Below, one piece after another: positions 43,176-52,053 of a stretch of DNA of 64,000 nucleotides (its first letter is position 1; each line of letters begins with the position of its first letter). The notes beneath the pieces were generated by a model. The model worked only from the letters and a program-made list of their open reading frames with translations, searched no databases and was not told the origin of the DNA. This stretch comes from a virus, in IMG/VR virus record IMGVR_UViG_3300019487_000022, positions 1 through 64,000 of that record. One strand, written 5' to 3'. The position numbers and the translations under genes were made by a program.

Positions 43176-43427
43176 ATGGAAATCAAGCGTTCTAAAGGTT
43201 TTGCCAATCTTCCGGTAGATGAGCATAGGCGTATTTGCGCTTTAGGAGGGAAAAGAGCGCATGAATTAGGCGTAGCTCACAAATTTACGACACAAGAAGC
43301 CGCAGATGCTGGACGTAAGGGCGGATTTAAAGTTTCTACTAATAAAGAACATATGAGACGAATCGGAGCTCTTGGCGGGAAAAAGAGTGCATTAAAACGT
43401 AGGACTGCGATTAAACTTCCTCAATAA
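43176..43427 (+). CDS. KGG-repeat (stress-induced acidophilic repeat) protein
   Basis: 83 aa from the ATG at 43176, preceded by AAAGGAG. The sequence repeats the Gly-Gly-Lys pattern: 'ICALGGKRAHELGVAHKFTT', 'AADAGRKGGFKVSTNKEHM' and 'IGALGGKKSALKRR', as in the KGG (con-10-like) family of small, basic, probably disordered proteins induced by stress in bacteria and also found in phages. Likely nucleic-acid associated by charge. Confidence 0.65.
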   Translation: MEIKRSKGFANLPVDEHRRICALGGKRAHELGVAHKFTTQEAADAGRKGGFKVSTNKEHMRRIGALGGKKSALKRRTAIKLPQ

Positions 43428-43438
43428 GGATATTTAAA

Positions 43439-43771
43439 ATGATAAGGATGGTTTCTTTACCTGAGATAGATATAGAGATACTTGTAAATCCTAATGGATC
43501 AATCAAATTGGACGAAAAAGGCAGGACTGTTTATGAAATAAAAGAACTGAATTTGAGATGGTTTAATCTTTATGCAGTTCAAACAGTTTATGCGCATTCA
43601 GAAACATCCTCAGATAAGCCTGTTTCTGTGGTAGTATTAAACAATGGTAGTTTTCTAACAAGAGGCACACCTGAAGAAGTATCAAAAAATCTCAATAATA
43701 TGTCTTTTATGATATATTCTGATGATTTGCCTATGATTCAACCACCTGCTAAAATCATTGAGGCTCGTTAA
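43439..43771 (+). CDS. Hypothetical protein
   Basis: 110 aa. A beta-rich core: 'IDIEILVNPNGSIKLDEKGR', 'NLRWFNLYAVQTVYAHSETS'. AAGGAT precedes the start. No family recognised. Its stop overlaps the next start (TAATG). Confidence 0.5.
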   Translation: MIRMVSLPEIDIEILVNPNGSIKLDEKGRTVYEIKELNLRWFNLYAVQTVYAHSETSSDKPVSVVVLNNGSFLTRGTPEEVSKNLNNMSFMIYSDDLPMIQPPAKIIEAR

Positions 43772-44073
43772 TGCTAAACAATAATATTGAGACTATTAAA
43801 AAGAAAAAGACTCTCATGAATGTTCTTCGCAGATGGGAATGGTGGATGGATGAAGGACAACCACCTTATAGTTATAAATCTCCTTCTAATAACAAAGAAC
43901 CACAATATAAATACGATCCATATCATGATGGATTGAATAAAACAAACGATACTTACGAATTCTCTATACAGGTTTACGACTCACCAGAGCAAGATATATG
44001 GTGGGAAGGTAAATTTAGGGTCATTAACAATGTAGACGTAGAAATCCTGGAAGAACACTATTCCAATAGATGA
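43771..44073 (+). CDS. Hypothetical protein
   Basis: 100 aa, with Trp- and Tyr-rich middle ('NVLRRWEWWMDEGQPPYSYK') and acidic end. No family recognised. Overlaps the upstream stop by one base. Confidence 0.5.
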   Translation: MLNNNIETIKKKKTLMNVLRRWEWWMDEGQPPYSYKSPSNNKEPQYKYDPYHDGLNKTNDTYEFSIQVYDSPEQDIWWEGKFRVINNVDVEILEEHYSNR

Positions 44074-44088
44074 AGGTTCTTTTAAATC

Positions 44089-44898
44089 ATGTCTAAGAAT
44101 TTATTTAAGCTTCATAAAGAAGTTGCAGACACAGATATACTTTTTGCTGGATATGCAGATCCTCCATGCGTTTCTTCTTGTGTGACAGGCAACTGTATTA
44201 CTTATCCTGATGGTTGGGCATCTTCTGCTCAAGATAAGATTATTGGTTGTAAATTAGATGTGGGCGGCAATATCATTGCTTCTAGCTGGGACGAAATAGG
44301 CGGAATTATTATTGTTGGAAAAACAAAACTTTCTAATGTTGTCGAGAAAAGCTTATATGATTTATCTTTTGGATTAACTTCTCTGTGTGTAGATATTTCA
44401 TACAATTCATCCTCTTCGTCTAAACCTATTGTTGAAATATGTAAAGATGTAATTGTAAATAAATTTCTTTGCGTAATAGGAAATGAGGGATGTAATCCAG
44501 CGGGTTCTGTTATTTTTCCTGATGCTCCTAATTTTACTCGTAAATCTATAGATTATCGTGCTTGGAGATCTCTTAGACACAAAGGAGAAAATGTTCACAC
44601 AACATTTAAACAATTTTTCAATAGACCTAAATTAAGTAGTTCATCTATTAAAAAAATATTTCCGCATATAGATTTTTCTTGTAATAAAGTGCTAGAAGAT
44701 TTTGTTACCACCTCTGCCGAAAACAATAAATACGGAGTGCTTTACCGTAGATCTTTAAATGCTAAAAATTCAGTTAAAGAGATAACAAGTTTACTAAATA
44801 CGCTTAGTTACCGGAAACGTAAAGAATTCGAGAATAGTTATATTAACTCAAAATCACTTGAGCATTTGTATGCAACTATTCTAAGTTATCACCACTAA
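44089..44898 (+). CDS. Hypothetical protein
   Basis: 269 aa. The N-terminal half is Cys-rich ('AGYADPPCVSSCVTGNCITY') and beta-rich ('IIGCKLDVGGNIIASSWDEI'); the C-terminal half is Ser/Lys-rich and helical ('SLNAKNSVKEITSLLNTLSY'). No enzymatic motif seen. Last gene of the plus-strand run; converges with the next minus-strand gene with 23 nt overlap. Confidence 0.55.
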   Translation: MSKNLFKLHKEVADTDILFAGYADPPCVSSCVTGNCITYPDGWASSAQDKIIGCKLDVGGNIIASSWDEIGGIIIVGKTKLSNVVEKSLYDLSFGLTSLCVDISYNSSSSSKPIVEICKDVIVNKFLCVIGNEGCNPAGSVIFPDAPNFTRKSIDYRAWRSLRHKGENVHTTFKQFFNRPKLSSSSIKKIFPHIDFSCNKVLEDFVTTSAENNKYGVLYRRSLNAKNSVKEITSLLNTLSYRKRKEFENSYINSKSLEHLYATILSYHH

Positions 44899-45166
44899 GA
44901 ACTAACTTGCCACAAATACGTTCTTCCAAGCCTCTAGCTTTCATAATTTCTTTTGCTTGTTCTTCATCATTTGCATATATTGTTTCTCCGCATTTAAATG
45001 TTTGTCCATATTCGTCTGTTAACCAGAATTCTGTGACATAAGGTGTATCACCATACCCTGATGTCATTTCCGCAAACCAAGTAAAATATTCTTTAGACAT
45101 CATTCTTGCATTTGCAGTAAAATAATATTCACTATTATCAAAAAGTTGGGGATTAGATTTACCCAT
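44876..45166 (-). CDS. Hypothetical protein
   Basis: 96 aa ('YGDTPYVTEFWLTDEYGQTF', 'EEQAKEIMKARGLEERICGK'), small alpha/beta. Its 5' end faces the cas3 gene, so the 100-bp gap between them is a divergent promoter region. Not recognised. Confidence 0.5.
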   Translation of the reverse strand: MGKSNPQLFDNSEYYFTANARMMSKEYFTWFAEMTSGYGDTPYVTEFWLTDEYGQTFKCGETIYANDEEQAKEIMKARGLEERICGKLVLSGDNLE

Positions 45167-45203
45167 ATATTATCCTGTTCGTTTAATTTATATAAAAGGT
45201 ATC

Positions 45204-45230
45204 GTTTTCTGGAGGCAATCTCCAGAAAAC
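45204..45230 (+). promoter_or_regulatory. Perfect inverted repeat in the cas3 leader (candidate operator)
   Basis: 11-bp perfect arms GTTTTCTGGAG and CTCCAGAAAAC around the 5-nt loop GCAAT, between a TATAAA-like box (about 45190) and the cas3 start. This is the symmetry expected of a repressor site, or of a hairpin in the mRNA leader. No U-run follows, so it is not a terminator for cas3. Confidence 0.5.
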
Positions 45231-45266
45231 ATAATTCACAAAATACACGAGTAAACGGAGTTAAAA

Positions 45267-47726
45267 TTGACTGTTCAACCTTATACATACATAGAACCCG
45301 ATGGAACCCTTCGCAATTACTTATATACAGCTCATTCTGCGAAAGAAGAAAAAGGTATATCTAAACAATACTATGCAAAACATATCGTAGGACCAATTAG
45401 CCAAATAGAAAAAAAACTTTTGCTTTATAAAAATGTTATTCCAAATGATGTTTTTGAGTTTTTACATTTTATTACAATAAATGCATTTTTATATCATGAT
45501 TTAGGGAAGTTAGACGACCAGGCTCAACAAGTTTTAAATAAAAAAAATAATGATAAAATGCTAAATCATGTTGATGCCGGAGTAGCTTATCTGATCAAAT
45601 TAGCAGAAAATTCGGATAACATTCCTAATAGGAATGGATATTTATATGCAGCCTATATTGTCCATGCTCATCATATTGGGCTTATGGATTTTGAAGAAGT
45701 TTTTTCGTTAATTAATGGCTTGGATCTTAAACCTAAAAAGAAGATACGTGATGAAAAAGATCTTAATATTTATAATTTAGGTATTGGAACCGTTAAAAAT
45801 AGAATAGATAGTACATTAAATAACATAATCCAAAAGCACGAACACGATTTAAAAGATCACTATATTAACACACCATTACAATGTCCAGATATATCTCCTA
45901 ATGCTACAATTCTCAGAATGGCACTTTCTATCTTGGTGGATGCAGATCATTTTGATACATCTACACATTATCATCCAGAAATATCATTTATAACAAGACC
46001 ATTACGTATCGATGAACGTATAAAAAAATTAAAAACGTATGTTAATAAGATATATAAAAATTCATTGAGAAAACAAAATAATCACAAACGTATTAACTTA
46101 AGAAACAAACTTTTTAACATTTGTTGTAATATTAAAACTGATAAAGATTTTTATTGTTTTGATGCGCCTGTAGGAAGTGGTAAAACTGTAGATACAGAAA
46201 TCCTTGCTTTAAGAATTTGTAAAGAGCAAAACAAATATGGTATTATTCATATTGCGCCATTTCAAAATCTAGTTAGCCAACTAGCTAGTGTTTATCGTAA
46301 AACCTTAGTTCTACCAGATGAAAAAGTGGTTATTCATGATATTGTTAACGAAGTACATTCCTCTATGGAATATTCAGACATTCATTATCGACATCTTTCG
46401 AGATTGTATTATACTCCTTTTACTATCTTAACTGCGGTAGAAGCATTAGAATCTCTAACAACAAATAGACCGTCCAGAAGTAAAAAATTAAACCATTTTA
46501 TTAATAAAGTAATTATCTTAGATGAATTTCATCTTGTGCCTTATCATCTGTGGCCTTTACTTTTTAGAAATTTACAAAATTTAGTTAGAAACTTTGGATG
46601 TAAAATTATATTTTCTTCTGGATCTTTTGTCCAATTCTGGAATATTCCAGAACTTTTTGATTTGGATGAAAGAAATAGTATATCAACATTTAAAATTTAT
46701 GATGTTGCTATGGAACATCCAAAAATTTATCAACAAATGCAAAAGGAAGAAAGAAATCGTTGCAAAGTAAGATATTTAAAAGACGCTTTTCAAAGTGCTA
46801 AACAATTTAGTAATCATTTATTTCTTAAACATAATGAAAAGAATCAAAGTGTATTAATTATACTTGACACAATTGCTAACGCAAGATCAGTTTATAAACA
46901 TCTTATTGATTTAGTTGGAGAAACCAATGTAATATATCTGACTAACTCTCTTACTCCAATTCATCGTCGTCCTATTTTAAAAAGAGTGCGAAATAAATTA
47001 AAACATAAACAAAAAACGTGGTATTTTGTGGCTACGTCGTGTATCGAATCAGGTATAGATATCTCGTTTGATGTAGGATATAAGGAATTAACTTCTAGTT
47101 TTAGTGTTATCCAAGCAAAAGGGCGAGTTGCTAGACATGCTGAAAAAGAGGGGATTTTTTATGTAATGAATTTTACTCACAAAGCAGAAGAAATTACTCA
47201 TAATCCGGTACATTTTAAAGCGCGTCGGGTAGCATTTGAAGAAATCATTAAGAATTTAAATTCTAAAAAAGAATGTAAATTCGATATGAATCCAAAGAAA
47301 TCAACATATTATGCACAAAGAGAAATTCAATCTGATTCTGAAATATCAAAAAACGCAAGATTTCTTCTTGAAAATGAAAGAAAGAAAAATTTTTCCACTG
47401 TAAAATATTTCTCCAGACTTATTCACGATTTTACGTATGATGTGTTAGTTGATAAAGAACTTGAAAAAAAGATTGAAAATGGAGAGTATATTCACGCTGC
47501 TAGACTAAGCAAATATTGTTTTCAAGTCTCTATCTCCAGGTTTGAAAAAATGAAGAGATTAGGACTTGTAAAAGAACTTAGTATTCCTAATGAGAAAGAC
47601 ACTACTGTTGATAATGAAGATTTAGACAACGATAGAGAAAAAATTTATTCTTATACAGGCTTGTATTCAAAAAAAATGGGTTTCGCTGCAGAAGACAAAA
47701 TCTTTACCAAAGAGGATTGCAAATGA
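45267..47726 (+). CDS. cas3: Cas3 helicase-nuclease (HD domain plus SF2 helicase)
   Basis: 819 aa, TTG start with CGGAG six nt upstream; no ATG lies before the HD motif, so this start is needed. HD nuclease domain: His in 'TAHSAKEE' near 24, His77-Asp78 in 'YHDLGKLDD', 'NHVDAGVAYL' (about 103) and 'VHAHHIGL' (about 132). Helicase domain: Walker A 'DAPVGSGKT' (299-307), DExH box DEFH (419-422), 'FSSGSF' (motif III-like), 'CIESGIDIS' (about 598) and motif VI 'QAKGRVARH' (616-624). The C-terminal 'YSYTGLYSKK' ending is typical of Cas3. Known role: with type I Cascade, it unwinds and shreds target DNA. Here no Cascade genes are near; it overlaps the Cas12-like gene by ATGA and shares its transcription. 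Confidence 0.9.
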   Translation: MTVQPYTYIEPDGTLRNYLYTAHSAKEEKGISKQYYAKHIVGPISQIEKKLLLYKNVIPNDVFEFLHFITINAFLYHDLGKLDDQAQQVLNKKNNDKMLNHVDAGVAYLIKLAENSDNIPNRNGYLYAAYIVHAHHIGLMDFEEVFSLINGLDLKPKKKIRDEKDLNIYNLGIGTVKNRIDSTLNNIIQKHEHDLKDHYINTPLQCPDISPNATILRMALSILVDADHFDTSTHYHPEISFITRPLRIDERIKKLKTYVNKIYKNSLRKQNNHKRINLRNKLFNICCNIKTDKDFYCFDAPVGSGKTVDTEILALRICKEQNKYGIIHIAPFQNLVSQLASVYRKTLVLPDEKVVIHDIVNEVHSSMEYSDIHYRHLSRLYYTPFTILTAVEALESLTTNRPSRSKKLNHFINKVIILDEFHLVPYHLWPLLFRNLQNLVRNFGCKIIFSSGSFVQFWNIPELFDLDERNSISTFKIYDVAMEHPKIYQQMQKEERNRCKVRYLKDAFQSAKQFSNHLFLKHNEKNQSVLIILDTIANARSVYKHLIDLVGETNVIYLTNSLTPIHRRPILKRVRNKLKHKQKTWYFVATSCIESGIDISFDVGYKELTSSFSVIQAKGRVARHAEKEGIFYVMNFTHKAEEITHNPVHFKARRVAFEEIIKNLNSKKECKFDMNPKKSTYYAQREIQSDSEISKNARFLLENERKKNFSTVKYFSRLIHDFTYDVLVDKELEKKIENGEYIHAARLSKYCFQVSISRFEKMKRLGLVKELSIPNEKDTTVDNEDLDNDREKIYSYTGLYSKKMGFAAEDKIFTKEDCK

Positions 47727-50700
47727 ATAATTATGACAATTATTTGAGTGATTATCTTGCTATGTTACCACATACTAAAAGAACTGAAATTAAAAAAACG
47801 GCTTCTAAAATTTCTCGAAAATTGAATCAAAAAGAGGTAAAGAAACAAATTGAACGATCAGAGTATATTCGTAGTAACTGTGGTTATATCAATATAGAAA
47901 GACCTCAAAAAAGTTTATCATTTCTTTCATACAGCACAATTAAAAGTGCTTGTATGAGTGTAAATTTTCGCGCTTTTCAAAATCCTATTAATGATTACGA
48001 AACCGCCATTTGCAATGGTATTAACGAATGTGAACGTTTCTTCTATCAACAGATAGACAGTATATATATGAGCCAAATTATTGAACAGCTATTTGATTTT
48101 TATATAGCTTCACGGCAGCATGATATGTTTATTAACAATACAGTTGTACCATATGATGTGAATAAATTAAAATCTTATTACACGGCAAATGAAAAATATT
48201 CTTTTGAACAATTTTGCGATGATATAAAAGAATTCACTAATAAAGGGTTTACCTCTGGTGGGGTTAGCTGTATTCTGAATCTTTTTTATAAAGGATCTGT
48301 AAAAGATTCGAAAAATAAAAAAGATTATATAAAATCAGTTAAGCGATTAGAAACTAATGGCCTATTTAAAAAATTAAACATATTTGAGAAAAATGGTATT
48401 TCTAAATATTTTGCTGCGAGTACACTAAGCACATTCTTTGCTACAATTTCAAGCTGGAAAAAACAAAATGATGATTGGACTGGGGTGGCTAAAGATGGCA
48501 CTTCTCTGTTATCTAAATTAGAAAACAAAACTATTACTCTTCAATCCATTATTAAACACCATCGTGTAATCAATGAATTAGCCGTACTTATTGTGAAAGC
48601 TTATAAAGATCCTGTTAAAACCCTGAATAACTTATTTGAAGAAAGAAGCGATAACAACAACGATTTTAAATATACATGTTCAGATGACGAAGATAAATAT
48701 CCTATGTATATTAAAAGAGAGATAGCGGAGTTTGTTAAAAAACATAAAACTGTGTGGGAAGAAATTCGATATTTTGATGAATCTGATACAAAGAAAAAGA
48801 AAAGAGATAAAAAGGAAAGTTCATCAGATGATAAATCTTACTTATGTTGTGGCGATTCCTGGGATTATCTTAAGACATGGGTAAGACTTTATGGAGAATA
48901 TTATTTTTTTGATAATGCATTAAATCAATTTTTGCGCAAACCTTCTGCTTCGATGCATTTGTATACATCATTAGATTGGATTAATAAGAAGACTATATGT
49001 ATTGTCGGAGCTAATTATTATAAAATTGGAAAAGTAGAAGTTGTTGAACGTAACAATCAAAGATTTTTACTTGTTTATGTCTCTGTTCCTGAAATGGAAA
49101 ATTATATTATTATTCCGCTTCAACTCAATAAATACTTCGGAAATTTTCAATGTAAAATTTTTGAAGGTAGATTACAAGCAATTTTTAAACGATACGCAAA
49201 TTTTAATGCTCTAAAGAACAATAAACCGCAACCTTCTCCAAATATCTCTGTGCGCATTAATGAATTTCATTTTGCGTTACGCTCTTATCGAAAACAACAG
49301 ATATCAGCGGAGGATTTCTCAAAAGGGAGATTTTCTTTAATCTCTAAAATCGGCTTTCAAATGACTAACGATGAAGTTTTTGGAAGAACTCCTAGAGAAA
49401 TTGCCCTTGTTAAAGATCATCTCAGTAAAGGCTATGTTCATTTTGGATCTCAAATTATTGAAGATTCACGCAAAGAAGTGGAACAAGTTCTTAAAAAACC
49501 TATGATTTTAATGGGAGTTGATTTTGGATACTCTCCGCTTGCGTCATACAATATAAAGCCTCTACAAACGGGTAAACCAGCTACAGATTGGGTTAAAAAT
49601 CTTCACGGTAATTTCTTATGTCAAAATGTCTCTCTAGGGGAGACTATTACCGAAGGGGAAATCGGAGATGTTCCGACAGATACATATACCAGCTCAAATG
49701 AAATCTATTCTATCGCTACCTTAACGTTTCGTAATGCAGATGGTAAATTGGAAAACAGAAGTTTCTCTAGGTTTTATCACGAATTAAACAACACCTTAAA
49801 TATCATTGAACAAATTAAAGGTACTTTTAATTTTATACACTCAATCAACACACAATTTAAAGAAATAAAAGCTTTGAAAACAACTGAAGAATTTTCGTCT
49901 TACGTTAGCACTTTAACATGGGATCAATTTATTGAAGATTCGAGAAAAACAGCTCGTTACTCGAAATATTGGATTCATATTATTAATGAAAATCCAAAAC
50001 GACGTACAATTGCAACACTCAATGAAACATTAAAACTTGTAGATGAAAAACATCGTTTTACCGTGACCATACAAGAAATTTTTGATCTTGTAAAATATTG
50101 TCAACAACATGGTTATTATCCGAAGTCTAATGTTATGTCCAAATTAAGAAATCTTGCAATAAAGTTAATTAATGATTTGATCCGTTATCAAAAGATTGGA
50201 ATTCATAGCTGTTATCTAGACTTTTGTGTTCTCATTAAAAATCATATCGCTTTATTGAATTCTTCAACAGCTTTTATCATTAATTTTAGTAGGAACAAAG
50301 AAAATATTATTCGTAACAACACATCAAAGATACACTCTTTGTGGGTATACCGTGATAATTTTCGTCGCCAGATGATAAAAAATTTATGTTCCCAAATTTT
50401 AAAAATTGCTGCAAAAAACAAAGTTCATATTGTTGTTGTTGAAAAGCTTAACAACATGCGAACCAACAATCGAAATAACGAAGATAAAAATAATATGATT
50501 GATCTCTTAGCAACTGGTCAGTTTAGAAAACAACTGTCAGATCAAGCTAAATGGTATGGTATTGCTGTGGTAGATACCGCAGAATATAACACTTCCAAAG
50601 TAGACTTTATGACAGGCGAATATGGATACAGAGATGAAAATAATAAACGGCATTTTTATTGCCGTAAACAAGATAAGACTGTTTTATTAGATTGTGACAA

Positions 50701-51130
50701 AAAAGCTTCTGAAAATATACTTCTAGCATTTGTTACACAATCTCTCCTGTTAAATCATCTTAAAGTCTTAATAACAGAGGATGGAAAAACAGCGGTTATT
50801 GACTTAAGTGAAAGAACGACTGAACCGCAAAAAATAAGGTCCAAAATTTGGACTAACTCAGATGTGCAAAAAATTATCTTCTGTAAACAAGAGAATGGTT
50901 CTTATGTATTAAAGAAAGGTAGTACAGACATTAAAGAAAAAATGCATAAGGCTGTCTTGCATAGGCATGGTTCACTGTGGTATGATTATTTAAATCATAA
51001 AAATATGATTGAAGATATTAAAAATCTTCATCTTTCCAACTGCTCTTTGACAACTAGCACGAACTCTGATGTGATTAATTCACACTCTGGATCCTCTCGA
51101 TCTCTTGATAAGACAAAGACTTATGCTTAA
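47723..51130 (+). CDS. Cas12-like RuvC effector (candidate crRNA-guided nuclease)
   Basis: 1135 aa from the ATG at 47723 (AGAGG upstream, ATGA overlap with cas3; a TTG two codons earlier is less likely). A split RuvC nuclease fills the C-terminal half: RuvC-I 'LMGVDFGYSPLASYN' (Asp600), RuvC-II 'IVVVEKLNNMR' (Glu907) and RuvC-III 'LDCDKKASENILLAF' (Asp992, D-xx-A-xx-N-I spacing as in Cas12/TnpB). Between II and III, 'LLATGQFRKQLSDQAKWYGI' then 'NTSKVDFMTGEYGYRD' matches Cas12 (for example Cas12i) in layout; the zinc-finger Cys pairs are absent. The N-terminal 590 residues have no detectable similarity by eye, with a Lys/Ser-rich linker near 355-370 and a beta-rich stretch about 430-480. Length fits Cas12a/b/i (1000-1300). 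Adjacent array supports the role. Confidence 0.8.
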   Translation: MNNYDNYLSDYLAMLPHTKRTEIKKTASKISRKLNQKEVKKQIERSEYIRSNCGYINIERPQKSLSFLSYSTIKSACMSVNFRAFQNPINDYETAICNGINECERFFYQQIDSIYMSQIIEQLFDFYIASRQHDMFINNTVVPYDVNKLKSYYTANEKYSFEQFCDDIKEFTNKGFTSGGVSCILNLFYKGSVKDSKNKKDYIKSVKRLETNGLFKKLNIFEKNGISKYFAASTLSTFFATISSWKKQNDDWTGVAKDGTSLLSKLENKTITLQSIIKHHRVINELAVLIVKAYKDPVKTLNNLFEERSDNNNDFKYTCSDDEDKYPMYIKREIAEFVKKHKTVWEEIRYFDESDTKKKKRDKKESSSDDKSYLCCGDSWDYLKTWVRLYGEYYFFDNALNQFLRKPSASMHLYTSLDWINKKTICIVGANYYKIGKVEVVERNNQRFLLVYVSVPEMENYIIIPLQLNKYFGNFQCKIFEGRLQAIFKRYANFNALKNNKPQPSPNISVRINEFHFALRSYRKQQISAEDFSKGRFSLISKIGFQMTNDEVFGRTPREIALVKDHLSKGYVHFGSQIIEDSRKEVEQVLKKPMILMGVDFGYSPLASYNIKPLQTGKPATDWVKNLHGNFLCQNVSLGETITEGEIGDVPTDTYTSSNEIYSIATLTFRNADGKLENRSFSRFYHELNNTLNIIEQIKGTFNFIHSINTQFKEIKALKTTEEFSSYVSTLTWDQFIEDSRKTARYSKYWIHIINENPKRRTIATLNETLKLVDEKHRFTVTIQEIFDLVKYCQQHGYYPKSNVMSKLRNLAIKLINDLIRYQKIGIHSCYLDFCVLIKNHIALLNSSTAFIINFSRNKENIIRNNTSKIHSLWVYRDNFRRQMIKNLCSQILKIAAKNKVHIVVVEKLNNMRTNNRNNEDKNNMIDLLATGQFRKQLSDQAKWYGIAVVDTAEYNTSKVDFMTGEYGYRDENNKRHFYCRKQDKTVLLDCDKKASENILLAFVTQSLLLNHLKVLITEDGKTAVIDLSERTTEPQKIRSKIWTNSDVQKIIFCKQENGSYVLKKGSTDIKEKMHKAVLHRHGSLWYDYLNHKNMIEDIKNLHLSNCSLTTSTNSDVINSHSGSSRSLDKTKTYA

Positions 51131-51181
51131 ATACTTTGTCTCTATTAAGAAATTGATGGCGATTTTTTAGGGATGCTCGAT

Positions 51182-51226
51182 TACTCATATATAAGTAATT
51201 TTAAAATCATTACTTATATATGAGTA
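51182..51226 (+). other. Perfect 18-bp inverted repeat next to the array (leader hairpin)
   Basis: Arms 51182-51199 and 51209-51226 (TACTCATATATAAGTAAT and its complement) with a 9-nt loop. It ends one base before the first CRISPR repeat and follows the Cas12-like stop by about 50 bp. No T-run follows, so it is not a classical terminator. The right arm contains CATTACTT, complementary to AAGTAATG inside every repeat, so it could also pair with crRNA repeats. Confidence 0.6.
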
Positions 51227-51227
51227 T

Positions 51228-52053
51228 GTTGTAATGCATTACGTTAAAGTAATGTTATGCAACATGGTCCAGGCGGATTCCAAATCCATAACGTAGCTTC
51301 GTTGTAATGCATTACGTTAAAGTAATGTTATGCAACATTAGCTAAGCCAACGCAATACTAAGACAGCGCACAGTTGTAATGCATTACGTTAAAGTAATGT
51401 TATGCAACATGACTGAGCAAGGTACATCATCGGGATATTATGAGTTGTAATGCATTACGTTAAAGTAATGTTATGCAACTACCTTCGGATAATATTTGAC
51501 TGTTTAATTGTCTCGTTGTAATGCATTACGTTAAAGTAATGTTATGCAACTCTCTGATGAAATTGTTATGTAGATACTCAATAATAGCGTTGTAATGCAT
51601 TACGTTAAAGTAATGTTATGCAACTCTATTCGGATACATATGCTCTTCTTGCGCAAATGAGTTGTAATGCATTACGTTAAAGTAATGTTATGCAACAGAT
51701 AAAATGATTGCCGTTAGGCGGGTAGATATGCGTTGTAATGCATTACGTTAAAGTAATGTTATGCAACAGAGTCAGCGAAGCGTAAGGTATGATTCCGCAG
51801 CGTGTTGTAATGCATTACGTTAAAGTAATGTTATGCAACTCAGTCAAAACAATATCAACAAGGCATAATCTAACGTTGTAATGCATTACGTTAAAGTAAT
51901 GTTATGCAACAGGGTAGCATTCACAGTATTTCTCATAGTTATTCGAGTTGTAATGCATTACGTTAAAGTAATGTTATGCAACGTCCTGGTATATTGTGGA
52001 ATATGATCCGTTCCAGCGTTGTAATACATTATGTTAAAGTAATGTTATACAAC
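51228..52053 (+). CRISPR. CRISPR array, 12 repeats of 36 nt, 11 spacers
   Basis: Repeat starts GTTGTAATGCATTAC and ends GTAATGTTATGCAAC, with loop GTTAAA between; the two halves form a near-palindromic hairpin. Repeats start at 51228, 51301, 51373, 51444, 51515, 51589, 51661, 51732, 51804, 51875, 51947 and 52018. The first eleven are identical; the last has three changes (positions 9, 15 and 32), marking the leader-distal end. So transcription runs left to right, in the same direction as cas3 and the Cas12-like gene. Spacers are 35-38 nt, all different, none obviously matching elsewhere in the window by eye. Confidence 0.97.

Noticed and set aside
48325-48528. 67-aa minus-strand frame inside the Cas12-like gene
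   Set aside because: Antisense to a long coding frame, no ribosome site.
51264-52017. Possible self-targeting spacers
   Set aside because: No spacer was seen matching the window by eye, but this was not an exhaustive search, so it is left unreported.
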